DNA from: Warburgia ugandensis
Lineage: Eukaryota; Streptophyta; Magnoliopsida; Canellales; Canellaceae
Direction: 5' to 3'
DNA: 64,000 bases
Assembly: GCA_035236585.1 (NCBI GenBank)
Contig: CP141139.1
Coordinates: 20,290,990-20,354,989, forward strand
Within the stretch, counting starts at the first letter, position 1. Every line of letters begins with the position of its first letter. Below, piece after piece: positions 48,084 through 60,243 of this stretch. Position numbers and translations under genes: made by a program. The notes beneath the pieces were generated by a model. That model was not told the origin of the DNA, ran no database searches, and saw nothing but the letters and a program-made list of their open reading frames with translations.

Positions 48084-49432
48084 GTAAGACCAAAAAAATA
48101 TGAATCATTTTTATGGGAAGATAAACTAATTATTTCACATCAAATATGTGATCCTTGATTTACATCATAATTTACACACAAAATGATAGCTAGAAAAACC
48201 CTTGAATGAGTTTAGCTAGTTAATCACTTAATGGATTCTGATATTATAATATGATATATTTCTATCGGATGATTGCAACTTGATTGGTTCTTTCTTCTTA
48301 ATTACCGGCCTCTATTGTGTATTGTGAAGCAAAGATAGAGATAGCTATGTTAAGCATGATAAAGAGAAGCAGACCAATAAATTATGTGTTCAAGATCAAA
48401 TGTTACAAGTTCCTACAACCACTCACATTGTTATTATTCTTATCATGAAAAATGAAAATGAAAAATGTGTAGAACATTTTATTCATCAATTATCCCAATG
48501 TATATAGATTATTTTTTCATTTTATAGATTCCATCTTGATGTATATTCTTATAGTTAAAGTGGTTTGTTCAATTGAATAATTAAGACATTGACAGGTCAA
48601 GCGGGTAATCACTTTTTATACTTGATCATGTACCTGTATAAGAGTCTTGTGGAACTTTTCATAAGCTAAGCATAATAGTAAAGGTGGAATGACAAGTTAG
48701 AGGATGCATGGCCCAATGTGGTTGACAATAACAATGGTCAAGATTTGTTAATTGGTGGGGTGTTCCATCAATTAAGGTTAGAGTCTTGGCCATTGCAAAA
48801 TGCATCCATGCACACTAAAATGTAAACTTTACAAATCAAAGATGTATATATAGAAATGTTATCTTCATGCCATGTTTAAGTCATATCACATGCATTTGGT
48901 CATTACAAATAGGACAAGCAATGTATTCCTTTACGGTGCATCCCACCAAATTATCATATGCATGAAAGTAATTTATTATCTATAATAGTATAGCTTTCAA
49001 GGTGGATGACTCTTTCTTGTATGCATTGTAAGCTTTAACCCCTAAATTCCATAATGGCTTAAAATCGTCGATCAATGTAGCCAAGTATACATTAATGTCA
49101 TTCCTTAGTTGCTTGGGACTTAATATCAATATAGTTGACATCATGAATTTTCTGTTCATGAATAACAATGGTGAGAGGTTATAGCAGGCTAATTATACCT
49201 CATGCTCATATAAAACCATGAGAATTTATTTCATCTGCAGATATTCCAAGCCTCAGGTTTCTCGATTCTTTTCTAAAATTGGGTTATAAGAAGTCTATAA
49301 GCTTTCATATTGGTATATCTACTGAATGATGTCAATAGCTGTCAGTTACTCACTCCTCAGTATGTCATACTAGTTTCTTCATTGTTTCTATAATATGAAA
49401 TATTATTTTGAATAGTGGAATAGGAGAAAAAT
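48084..49432. other. AT-rich sequence after the WAT1 pseudogene
   Basis: The last WAT1 exon (LGGxLIVGGLYSxLWGK in the family) was looked for and not found. No other gene or repeat family was recognised. The last 5 bp are the AAAAT target duplication of the next element. Confidence 0.4.
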
Positions 49433-52231
49433 TGTGACGACCCGGGTTTTTCAATGCCATTTTTAGTAAAAACGAAGCGAGATCGATCTCTAGTTTTAAA
49501 ACAATTTATGTAGAAGAATGCAGGAAAATTTCTTCTTCTTCAAAAACATTGTATAAAGAGCCCGAGTGCCAAAATGAACGCTCAATGCATAGTGCCATTG
49601 CAATTTATAAACCAAATCAAAACAAGTAGTTACTCCCAAGATTGTTAGTCATAGCCACAGCTATAACAAATACTTACAATCAAGATTACAGTAGCTACCA
49701 AAAGAAATTACTAATTAAGTCTTACCTTTGCCTACTTGACTTTGATTCTAACGCCTCCTGATCCTTCTTCTATTTGTACTTTGTTTGATATGAAAAATAA
49801 TGGATTGGGTTGAGTATTTATCATACTCAGTAGGTAACCAGACACTACCCTTTTTGAAAACACAGCAATGCATCATACAGAGTTTAAAATGGTTGCATGA
49901 AAGACATCGGGAATGCTATATTTGTGGTAGGTGTGCATTTGTATGAATAAAATGTAAGTTATGTCATCTATTGAAATTCTTTATCAAACTTCAGTATGCA
50001 ACACTAACAGTATGTCTAGTTTTCAAAACGTCGAAATCAATAGATTAACTACGTCAAATCAATACATCGTATAAAACGATCAAGAAATACTTAAAATAGT
50101 CTTCATGTGAGGCATATGTTAGCATCACAGAGGAACATGCACTGGGTCTCAAGTCAACTGGTCACGAGTACTCGTTTATGACCATTTAAATGCTATATGC
50201 ATATCCATACTACTGAAATCATAGGGTCACTATGCTCCTCCGCAAGCTGCCTCTTTCGAGGATCTGCCCACTTGGAACTTAAGGTTTTATTCCTTACGCA
50301 GGTTGTCTCATTCGGCGATCTACCCGCTATCCCCACATAGGCTGCCTCATTCGGCGATCTACCTACTTAACATAGTGCTCATCAGGCTCAATAGCCCAAA
50401 AACATACATAGTCCCAATCTTAAATCAACATAAATCATGCAATTTATGAATTTATTTTCAACGTATGCAACTATTGCGTAAAATGTCATGAATCGGTAAC
50501 TCGTAAAAAAACATTACTTCTCAACAGCATTTTTCCTTCAATACAAGATTTTTCAAATATATATAAGTCATGAAATCAGGTCTCGCATACTTGTATGAGA
50601 ACAACATAGTTTAAAACACATGCTTAATATAGTAATAAAAGCATGTAACTATGAAAGTTTGGAATGTATTTTGAAAACAGAGTAGGATCAGATGACCTAT
50701 CTCGTGCGTTGTTACTTGGCTCGTGCCCGTCTTCACTTCGAGTCCGAGAATATTTTGGTAAGGTCCTGAATGATGTTTAAACATAAGATCTAGGCGTTAT
50801 TTTTAAGCTCACAGGGTAAAGGTCATATGACGTTGGTTTCTAGGGGCTATTTTATGATATTTTTAAGTGCTCTTTATCTAAGAATGTCCTGCATTTTAAT
50901 GTATAATTAGGTCTGTGTCAAAATTACAGACGCAACGGTCCTTTTAGCTCATCAATCGGAGTTATATAGGCTCCGAAATTGGATTTTACAAGGTCGTGCC
51001 TTAACGGATGACCCAATTGTAGTGCCTAGGGTCCTGTGCGCCACGGTTCTGAATGCGCGTGCTATGGTTTCTAAGATACGTGTGTGCCCTAGTTGCACCA
51101 CAACCAGGCTCATGTGCGTACGTCCGAAATAGTGTGCCAGGGTGTGCACTGTTGCACGGACGCGTCTTAGGCGCAGCCACGGTGTGCCTCAGCTCCGAGG
51201 ATGTCCGATGCGTCCCGGTCGAGCTAAGACAACTATTCGCATGCGACGCGTGCGCGAGGATAGCCCCCAGGGAGCTTGGCACGGGTGTGCGTCAAGCCAG
51301 GCGCCCTTGGACCACACCGTGCACCTGGGGACGTCTGCACCCCTGGGACACTCGTGCACAAGGACCTTGGACGGGTTTCCACCTGCCTGGTTTGCTTTGT
51401 TCATGGAGGACCGGTGTTTTTCAGCCGGAACACTGCCCAGATCCGGCAGGAATCTAGGGAAAAACAGGAAAGAGGAGAGAGGGAAACAGAGGAGCCTTAC
51501 CTGGGCCGTCCAAGTCGTGCCCTTCTTCTCTTGGAGCGGATCCTTCGTTGTTTGCCGAAAAACCCAGAAAACTCGTTAACTGGAAAAATCCAGTGAAATG
51601 GCAACGGCTAGGGGAGGAAAAATGAAGAGGAGAAGAGAGAAAGATGGCTGGCCCGATGGGAGAACCTGGGCTGTGCCAGATTTTTGCAGGGAACAAGGAG
51701 GGTGTTTCAGATTTGAAGCCCTAGCTAAGGCGGTGCTCGCCCTATGGCGGTGCCGCCTTTTCCCCCTGGCACCGCCTTGCAAAGGCGGTGTTGGAGGTTC
51801 TGGAAAAATCGGGAGAGGGGAGGGTGTTTCTGGAGAACTCGAGATGCAAGGTTGAAGGATGAAGACGACGGGGTGCTGTTATCAAAACGGCCCCCTGCGG
51901 TTTTGACCTTTTTCGTTTTTTAGGTGCATTTTACAAAAATGCCCTCAATCTTCTAACTCCTATAACTTCTTCATACGAGCTCTGTTTTTGGTGTTCTTTG
52001 AGGCGTTGGATTCCATTTTGCATGTAGTATCTAGTTGTACTAATTTTATTCACAAATTCCTAAGTTTCCTATGTGAATTTAGATCAAACATTCAACCACC
52101 TAATAAGACCCTTAAACATATAATAAACATATATTCATTCCTAAAATAGACCAAGTTACAATATTGTTGGTAACGAGCCAACATCATGGTTGGTTTTTAT
52201 ACAAAATGTCTCTAAAATTTGGGTCATTACA
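49433..52231 (-). mobile_element. Solo LTR (Tekay-like gypsy), minus strand, 2799 bp
   Basis: On the plus strand it begins TGTGACGACCC and ends GGGTCATTACA, the reverse of a TGTAATGACCC...GGGTCGTCACA LTR. Perfect 5-bp target duplications AAAAT lie at 49428-49432 and 52232-52236. The block TGGATTGGGTTGAGTATTTA at about 49801 is the reverse of the ACTGAGTAT...ACTCACCCAATCC block of the nested solo LTR at 33.05 kb. Three repeated phrases (CTGCCTC-TTCG-GATCT-CC) at 50250-50370 and a GC-rich region at 51000-51450 hold chance frames only. Confidence 0.9.
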
Positions 52232-52236
52232 AAAAT

Positions 52237-53289
52237 ACCATAGGATCTTTACAAATATATCTTTCACCTGCTCAGTTGAATTCTTCTTTAACTTCTCTTG
52301 ACTATTCATAAGTTGGGCATGTAGTTTTATCCTTGTGCTTCTTCACATATAAGATGCATTTATTGGATAAGCACGTATATTCTCATACTTCAACCCTAAC
52401 ATAGTCATGGTTTTGTTTGCCTCCATGTGTACCTTGTTAGTTTGTTCTCCTTCTACAAAATTTTACCCACCACTTTTGAGACTTTTGTAAAACCTTGATA
52501 CGAAAAACCAAATGTTGATTTAAGGTTGAATAGTTCTACTACTATAGACACCTTAGTATAATCTGTATATTCAAAATACAACGAGTCATCAGTTTCCTCT
52601 AATGTAGCATGAAATTCTTAAAGGTCAACCTAGAAGTCATCATATGCATCTTGAAATATTAGTGCAATTGTACTTTATGTAATACTTCTTACACTATCTT
52701 CATATTTACATCTTTTTGTCCTTGTCGAAGGCTACTGAGGTAGTTCTTCTCCATGGTAGATCTAGGGGGCGATAAATTTGATCAACTATTGAAGCACAAA
52801 TGTTCTCTCAACTTGCCTACAGTTATCTTTCTCATGTTTTCACATCTTGAGTATGGACATGCATGCGATTATAATCATCTCCTTCCCTAAGTGAAAACTT
52901 TATGAACTTTTTTGTTCCCTCCTCATATTCTCTTTATGATCTTATCATAGTTAGCTAAGCATATTTGTCCATTTTAATGGTAAAAAATAAAAGCTCAATG
53001 ACTTTCAAACATGAATGGACTAAACTTTCGGTTAGTTATTTTAGCAAATACTAGGTGTACAAAAAAATGTTAGAAAAAACTTATCATGCATGGAGACAAG
53101 GAAGAAAGACTTACCCAAACTATGGTGATCAATCCAACTATCGTGAATGTCATGAGGAAGAGCTTGCCAGGTTGAGTGATGATTCTTGGAGCCTAAGAAA
53201 TGTTCAAGAGTATATTTGAGGAACCAAAGATCGTATGAAATCAAGATAGTAAGGAAAATGTCCCATTAGGGTTTTTTAATATAGTTTCT
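52237..53289. other. Unassigned sequence
   Basis: Short frames without family signature. This may be the inner part of a decayed DNA transposon whose end lies at about 53.9 kb, but no transposase motif was recognised. Confidence 0.35.
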
Positions 53290-53881
53290 TTCTAACCATC
53301 TTTTTAATCACTCTTTTAAGATGATTTTCAGCAATTGTCTTCTTAATTAAAATTTTTAAGATGATTTTTAGTAACCATGTTATTAATCAGGATTTTTAAG
53401 ATGGTTTTTCATATGTCTTCTTAATCAGGCTGTTTTAAAGATGATTCTTTTAATCATCTCCTTAATTAGGATTTTTTAAAACAATTTTCCCTAACCATCT
53501 TCATAATCATGTTTTTTAAGACAATATTTTTAACTGTCATCTTAAGCATAATTTTTTAATACTATTTTTTTAGCCATTCTTGTAATCAAGTTTTCTTAAG
53601 AGGGTTTTTTAAATCATCTTGTTAAACTTTTTTTAAGATGATTTTTTCTAATTGCCTTCTTAAGTTCTTCTACGAAAAACTTTAAATTTTTTAAACTCCC
53701 TCCATTGACTTTTTAAGGCAGTTTTTAGACTAATTTTTTAATCTTCTTGGATTTATTTTAATAAGATGGTTGAATAATAACCATCTTCTTTTTATCGTCT
53801 TAGAAAAGACCAATTTTAATAGTGTCCTATCCTTTTAGATAAGCTTACGATAAAATGGTGTTGTAGTAGTTTTATGCCTAG
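53290..53881 (-). mobile_element. CACTA-like transposon end with ~40-bp subterminal repeats
   Basis: About nine degenerate units of roughly 40 bp, each with (T)TTTTAAGATGATTTTT and TCTTCTTAATC-like words, occur at a regular spacing from about 53317 to 53640. Further right are a possible stem AAGATGGTTGAATAATAACC with its inverse, and AATGGTGTTGTAGTAGT at 53864-53880. The reverse of this last part reads ACTACTACAACACCATT, close to the CACTACTACAA ends of plant CACTA elements, with the first C changed. Subterminal repeats are typical of that superfamily. The far end and 3-bp target duplication were not found. Confidence 0.45.
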
Positions 53882-55919
53882 TGGTATTAAGAGATAAGTA
53901 TTTAATTTTATATAAAAAGTACCTAATTAGTAGCTTATGTATTGTAGATTATAGGGCTTATTCTAGAATTTTTCCAAAAAGTCATAACTCATGCATTTCT
54001 GAACTAATGATCTAAAAGTTTAATATTTTGTAAGTTCAGAAGCTAATCTAGAGTAAGTATTAAATTATCATAATTTTTTAAGAGTTAATTAGGATTTTTA
54101 ATCTTTTGTAGGTATTAAAAGGATAGTCCAACAGCCAAGACCTCTTTAGATGAGAATCAATTATTTAGATCAACTTAGAGAGCCAAGACCCAATGTTACA
54201 TCAATTTCAAATTTCAAACAAGGGTTAAGATCATTTCAAGGCAAACAAATGAGTTTTAGAGACAATTGGAAGAAGACAAGGTGACTACAATGGGCCCAGG
54301 CAAAAATTCACATATTCTCATCACCTTCGCATGAGATTTGGAGCCATACAAGCCACCCGAGCCACATGAGCTATACCGGAGGAAGATAAGCTATGAAGCT
54401 AATGGACTAAGCCATTGAAGCCACCAAGCTAGAAGTCATCAAAGAGGAGCAATATAAGCCATCTAAGCCAAGCACAATGGGACGACACATTTTCAAGCTA
54501 AAACTATATTTCCACTTTAAAGAAAACGTGATCCATAGAGGAAAAATAGCTAGGAACATAAGCATGTGTAGGTGGACCAATCAAGAGAGAAACCCATCTC
54601 TATCTTTCTACTTTATCTCTCCAATCTTTCCCTCTCTCTAATGTGTTTCACTTAGAGGGAGATCATACATGATGTCATGCGATCTCCCCCTTCCCACTTG
54701 CTAATTCCACGTCTCACTTCTAATTCCCTTTTCTAGAGTCCTACTTTCCCACATTCTATTCCATTCTTATCCTATCTTATTCCCCTCCCCTCCCATCCTT
54801 ATCTTTTCTTTCCATCTTCCTTAGCATAGAATTCTAGCAAACCATCGATAAATTGCCAAATTGAGTTCCACGCCTTTTCCCAAGGCTGGTCCTCCATGCC
54901 TCCATGGTTCTCCATGCCATCCTCCATTGAAGCTCACCACACCCCCTTCTTGTACATCAATGCATCAACCAGTTTTGGGTTTTTCACCATGCATTCCTCA
55001 GGTTTTCCACGCCCTTTTTCATCTTATTTTCCATGCTTTCTTATTTCACGTGACTCTTTCCTTGGTTGTTTTCCTTTATGTACTGCTTCTAGTTTTGCGT
55101 TGTAGTATCCTTTATGTTTTCCTTTATGAATTATGTGCACCATTGCTTATAACTCTTTACATTCAATAAATGAGATTTGATTCCATGCGCACTCTCCTTT
55201 CCATGTGCCCAACGCATTCTCCCTTTAATGCTTATTTTGATTTAGTTTGGTTGAATGTTTGGTTTCGGTTTAGTTGTTCTTTGATTACATTTAAGCCATG
55301 TTAGATTTTATTACTCATGCTTAAGTTTAGTTACTTCCTTAGGTTAGATCTTAGTTTTAAGAAGTTTTTAAGTACTGCTTCTAGTTTTGCGTTGTAGTAT
55401 CCTTTATGTTTTCCTTTATGAATGATGTGCACCATTGCTTATAACTCTTTACATTCAATAAATGAGATTTGATTCCATGCGCACTCTCCTTTCCATGTGC
55501 CCAACGCATTCTCCCTTTAATGCTTATTTTGATTTAGTTTGGTTGAATGTTTGGTTTCGGTTTAGTTGTTCTTTGATTACATTTAAGCCATGTTAGATTT
55601 TATTACTCATGCTTAAGTTTAGTTACTTCCTTAGGTTAGATCTTAGTTTTAAGAAGTTTTTAAGTTCTAGTTTTGATCTTGAACACATGTTAGTTTTAAA
55701 AAAATTCATTTAATCAAGTTTAATTTCATGCATGTTTAAATCTCCCACTTATTGTAATTCCTAGATTAGGTCACAATCTATCTCTTTTGGCTAGGATAAT
55801 AAATCTAAATAAAGATCCAATTAAAAATAATCTGTGAGATTCCTCGTGGGATCAACCTCTTTCATGTACATTTACCATGTATATTGATTCGTGCACTTGC
55901 GAGTAATACTAAAGCTACA
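53882..55919 (+). mobile_element. Degraded LTR (Athila/Tat-like gypsy)
   Basis: The right end has GTGAGATTCCTCGTGGGATC followed by CGTGCACTTGCGAGTAATAC, the same order as the 3' end of Athila-type LTRs and of the solo LTR at 16.9 kb (GTCTCTGTGGAAATCGACC, GTGCACTTGC). The middle has a pyrimidine-rich leader-like zone (54600-54830). No clean TG start or target duplication was found, so the left boundary is a guess. It contains the 292-bp tandem duplication. Confidence 0.45.
55081..55664. repeat. 292-bp near-perfect tandem duplication
   Basis: Copy 1 is 55081-55372 and copy 2 is 55373-55664, both starting TACTGCTTCTAGTTTTGCGT. By eye the only difference is GAATTATG against GAATGATG. Such identity inside an otherwise decayed LTR points to a recent event, or to an assembly artefact. 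Confidence 0.95.
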
Positions 55920-56399
55920 CCATGATGTAAACTATTATTACGAATGAGTTCTATATGAAAATTTGTTTCTTGTAACCAACCAGGAAAGCCCTCTGGCCCG
56001 GTTGTTGTGTTCATGATGTACTCCTTTAGAATACTCATGAACTAAAGCCATGAGCCAAAATGAGGGTCTAAGGTCCCAAGTTATCAAAGATAAATATTTC
56101 GTCAATTGGTCTTGAGATGGGAACGTCTTAGGCACCCGTCTCATATGATCAATGGATCAGCCTCCAATAGATTCAAGAGAAAATAGAAAGGCAATCACAC
56201 ATGTGAAATCATAGAGGTTTGATAGTTGTTTAGATAGTATTGCAATTGTTACGATTCTAAATAATCACAAGAAGAGTTGGTTGGCAAGACCTCGCAACAT
56301 TACTACTCTTTATGAGGCAGATCTGCCGACTATCTCTTTGGGAGCCTAGTAAGCCGATGCTCTTTCTTTGTGTCTATCGAAAGGTTCTCTCTTGAAAAA
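55920..56399. other. Unassigned sequence
   Basis: Sequence between the Athila-like LTR and the Copia element. No gene seen. Confidence 0.4.
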
Positions 56400-56604
56400 T
56401 GTGAAAAATATCACAAGATATGATATCGTATTCTACCTCTTTCCCTTGTCTTTTACGCACCAAATCTTCCTAAATTGATTTAATTTCTAAAGTCTTGTAA
56501 GCTTGCTATTAGATAACTCTATGTATTCATGTATCCTCATGCATCAATCCATTGGAGATTTACAGTTATCAAAACCTCTTCTTATCTCTGCTGGTATCTT
56601 GACA
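56400..56604 (+). repeat. 5' LTR of the Copia element
   Basis: TGTGAAAAATATCACAAG to GGTATCTTGACA. It aligns with 59603-59869 but is about 60 bp shorter because of indels near its start and middle. Confidence 0.78.
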
Positions 56605-57697
56605 TGGTATCAGAGGTCAATCATTCTTGATTGACTGTCCGATCCTACTTCCTTCTCTTGTTTTTCTATCTCGTTCTCATTTATCATCCATGGCATTTGA
56701 CATATCATCCAACGCATCTGGTGCTCAAAGCTCCAATGATAACTCTTCCTCTTCGTTCAACCCATCTTCTCTAACCCATGTCTCAGATCACATGTACACA
56801 CGCCTAGATTGCTCCAACTATGTAGTTTTGGAGCAGACAATTGCCATCCATATTTAAGGAGCAAGATCTTCTTAAATATGTCAATGACTCAATTTTTGTT
56901 CCCACTCATTTCGAACAAGTTCCCAACCCTGTATTTGCTGTCTGGAAGTGTACTGATAGCATTATCAAGAGCTAGATATTTTCTACGCTCACTGAACCAA
57001 TTTTAGCCCAAGTTGCTACTCTTCCTACATCGCGCCATATCTGGTTGGCCTTGGAAAATATCTATTCCTCTCGTTCTATGGCCCGTATTGTAGAATTATG
57101 TGGTCAATCACAGTTGATCCATAAAGAATCTTGTCGATCACCGAATAAAAGGGCAAACGGTTCAAATCCGCTCCAACAGCTACAGATTGGTGTTTTAAGC
57201 GGATCACAGCTACCGAAATGCCCACAAGTGTTATTAATATCACATACATTATCAGATGCAGACCAACCAACAAACAATTTTTACACGAAGCTCCCGCATA
57301 GATTTGGTCCAAGGAAAAAGAGAACCACAAGAGTTAATAATATGCAGTCTTACTTGTCGATCATCAAATATCTTCAACAAATTCAAACGATTCATATTGC
57401 TTACGCCCCAACTTCTAGCTCTGTTCTAGTCCTTAATGAACTAACTGGATTAGGACCAGAGTATATGTCATTGACAACCGCTATGTCTGTTCTCGTTGAA
57501 GTCTCCCCAATGCTCCTGGGATAGGAGTAACTTTCCTGAGCACAACAACCAGCTTATTCGTGACCAGGTCTCATGCTCAAGGCTACCGTGCTAGAGGACT
57601 TCACCCATCTAACGAAGTCTGCGGATCCACTCGATCGCCTGGTAGTCTGTCTCATGACCAAAATCTTCACCACCACCCAAATCAGGTATCATGCTTG

Positions 57698-57874
57698 TTA
57701 AAAAGGAGAGCCCTAGTGCACGAAGCTCCTGCCTATGCAGGGTCTGGGGAAAGGGCAGACCACAAGGGTTTATAGTATGCATTCCCTCCTTGTATTTTTA
57801 CAAGAGGCTGTTTCCACACCTTGAACCCATTACCTCAAGGTCACGCAACAACAACTTTACTATTGCATCAAGGC
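57698..57874 (-). mobile_element. Au SINE in the Copia element (minus strand)
   Basis: In reverse it has the 3' end (GAGAGCCCTAGTGCACGAAG, GCAGGGTCTGGGGAAAGGGC), body (ACCACAAGGGTTTATAGTATG, CAAGAGGCTGTTTCCAC) and head (GAACCCATTACCTCAAGGTC, TATTGCATCAAGGCC). Full length but diverged. No clear target duplication was found. Confidence 0.88.
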
Positions 57875-59187
57875 CTAATAATCAAGATCCGTACATGCGT
57901 GCTTGCTGTTCACCATAAATCTAGTGAGCAAGATCTGTAATGTACTATTGTCACGAGAAAAGACACGTTGTTAATCATTGTCGCTTACAGAAAATCATTG
58001 AGGGTGTCTTGAATGAAGCTCTTTCTGCACTGCATGTTAATAGCATGAATCAACAATGGGTCATAGACATCGGTGCCACAAACCATATGGTTTGTGATCC
58101 GTCAATCATGCAAGACAAATCTAAATATAACGGCGTGGTACAGTACCTGCTGTAATGGCACTCCTCTCTTCACTCATAATATTGGTAAAGCACACATATA
58201 CAATGCACTTCATCCATCATGTTAGATAATGTACTATGCCTACGAGATTTACAATGTCATTTGATTTCTTTTGCTACTAACATGCGGTCCCGAACACAAG
58301 CATCGTCATGTTGTTGAGATGGGTTTCTCGTTGCTAGATCAAGCAAGAATGCCCAAGACCTACTGGCCAAAAGCTTTCAACGCCAGCATTTTCACCATTT
58401 TATAATGGGTTACCAACTCCAGTTCTTCAAGGTAAGTGCCCTTATCAACTATTAACTGGACGTATACCAGACTATAATTTTCTAAGCACCTTTTGGTGCG
58501 CACAAATAATCAAAACTTGAGTCAATAGCAAAACAGTTTATCTTCACTGGCTATAAAGAAAGGCTATCACTGTCTTGGTCGACCTCTGGGAAAATGTTTA
58601 TTGATTTGTAAAAATGCCATATTTGATGGAGATGCTCTTCCCTTTTGCAGGAATTTTAACGAAGTCAACAACTCTCCTCAAAACAGGAGTAATTCTTCAA
58701 TGGACGACCACTATTTCCCCTACCATTTCATCCACTCCACCTCCGGCTAATGGGCTTCGGCCTAGAATATTGTCCAATCTAATAGCAAGTAATCCGTCAC
58801 TTGAGCATTGCAATAGAATCTCTCTACCTACACTAACTCCTCGTAATTTAGTAACCGCTATCCCTACACATATTACTTCACCACCATCAAGTCCATATCC
58901 TTCCATTCTAAACTCATCACCTACTATTCGGACCCCATCTGTCCATCTTAATTACCATCCATGAACGACTCGACTTAAAGCAGGTATCACCAAACCAAAA
59001 ATCTTAGCTGCAGGAACCTCACTTCATTCTTTTAATGAGCTACAGAAATTAGTGCTTTAATATGCAAGAGTTGTTGTGAAAGGAATTTACCGCCAAGAAG
59101 GAATTGATTTTGTGGATACCTTTGGTCCTGTCGTTAAAGCATCCACAATATGTGTCATTTTATCTTTAGCATGCTCAGATTACTGGC

Positions 59188-59361
59188 ATGGAAACAGGCT
59201 CTTGTAATTGTAGAGTTGTCATTGTTTGACCTTGAGGTCATGGGTTTAAGGCGTGAAAACAGCATTTTACAAAATGCAAGTTAAGCCTACTTACTATTGA
59301 CCCTTGTAGCCCGTCCCTTTCCCAGACCCCACACACTTGGGAGCTCCGGAGCCTCCCTTTT
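59188..59361 (+). mobile_element. Au SINE inserted in the Copia reverse transcriptase
   Basis: The body is clear (GACCTTGAGGTCATGGGTTT, AAAACAGCATTTTACAAAAT, CCCGTCCCTTTCCCAGACCC) while the 5' head is diverged. It is flanked by 17-bp target duplications ATGCTCAGAT(T/C)ACTGGC at 59171-59187 and 59362-59378 with one mismatch. The Copia coding sequence resumes after the right copy. Confidence 0.9.
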
Positions 59362-59602
59362 ATGCTCAGATCACTGGCCTGTTAGGCAGATCGATGTAAG
59401 TAATGCATTTCTTCACGGACCAATAGAAGGGGAGGTCCTCATGCAACAACCTCCCTGGTACCTTGATCCCAAACATCCTAATCATGTGAGTTGCTACTAA
59501 AGATCAAGTTGCGGATGGTTTTACTAAAGGGGTTGCTATTCAACGTCTCCACTGGCTTCGTTCCAAACTCAAAGTGCCTCCCGCGCTGAGTTTGTGCGGG
59601 GC

Positions 59603-59869
59603 TGTGAAAAGATAATATCAAACCTTCTGATGGTCATAATATCACAAGACATGATATTCATATTCTACTCTTTCCTTTATCTTTTATGCACCAAATTTTC
59701 CTAAATTGATGTAATTTCTAAACTCTTGTAAGCTTTCCATTGTCACCTCCTATCAAAGATGAAAATCCGTTCTAGAGAACCCTATATATTCTTGTATCCC
59801 TCACATATCTATATATTCGAAATTTACAATTATCATAACCTCTTCTCGTCTCTGCTGGTATCTTTACAA
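59603..59869 (+). repeat. 3' LTR of the Copia element
   Basis: TGTGAAAAGATAATATC to GGTATCTTTACA, preceded by a short G-rich tract (GTGCGGGGC) that could be the polypurine tract. The 5 bp outside the two LTRs do not match, so target duplications have decayed or the ends are slightly off. Confidence 0.75.
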
Positions 59870-60243
59870 GACAAACATAGATCCCTTTTCATATCCAAAG
59901 AATCACAAGCCAAGGAGGTGACTACTCCGATGAGAGCTCCCTCTGTTGCGATTCCTCATACCAAGGAACATGTCTGATCATTATGCATGAAAAGTACTCC
60001 AAAGAAAGTATGCCTATATGTATTGAACTGGTAAGAACATAAGACTTAAACATTGAAACTATTATTAACATCTTAAAAACAACTCAAATATGGAACTAAA
60101 AAAGCCAACAAGCACACCTACGCAAGAGAAACTTCTTTAGAAAAACACCATAGTTAGGGAGGCAAAAAGATTTCCCCCCCACAATTCACAACTAGATCAT
60201 GATGGAAAAAAGAAAAAGGAGATATTCGTTCTTAATATGGAAG
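59870..60243. other. Unassigned sequence between two Copia elements
   Basis: No gene seen. Contains a run of eight C (60173-60180). Confidence 0.4.

Larger units (their letters stand above)
56400..59869 (+). mobile_element. Internally deleted Ty1/copia element with two SINEs
   Basis: 5' LTR 56400-56604, primer site TGGTATCAGAGG at 56605-56616, 3' LTR 59603-59869. Inside: a Gag-like region (HVSDHMYTRLDCSNYVVLEQ near 56770-56850, IWLALENIYSSRSMARI at about 57040-57090); a protease motif (VIDIGATNHMV, about 58060-58090, normally DSGATNHM); a reverse transcriptase start (GIYRQEGIDFVDTFGPVVKA, about 59085-59140) split by a SINE and resuming RQIDVSNAFLHGPIEGEV (59388-59440); and the RNase H end (VADGFTKGVAIQRLHWLRSK, about 59508-59570). 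The integrase, the catalytic YVDD part of the reverse transcriptase and most of RNase H are missing, and stops are frequent. Confidence 0.82.

Noticed and set aside
51001..51579. GC-rich block with several 90-145 codon frames on both strands
   Set aside because: Lies inside the solo LTR at 49433-52231; the equivalent GC-rich zone in other LTRs here is also non-coding.
53290..53660. Regularly spaced ~40-bp repeats, CRISPR-like at first glance
   Set aside because: Repeats are degenerate, there are no unique spacers, and the DNA is plant nuclear. Subterminal repeats of a DNA transposon fit better.
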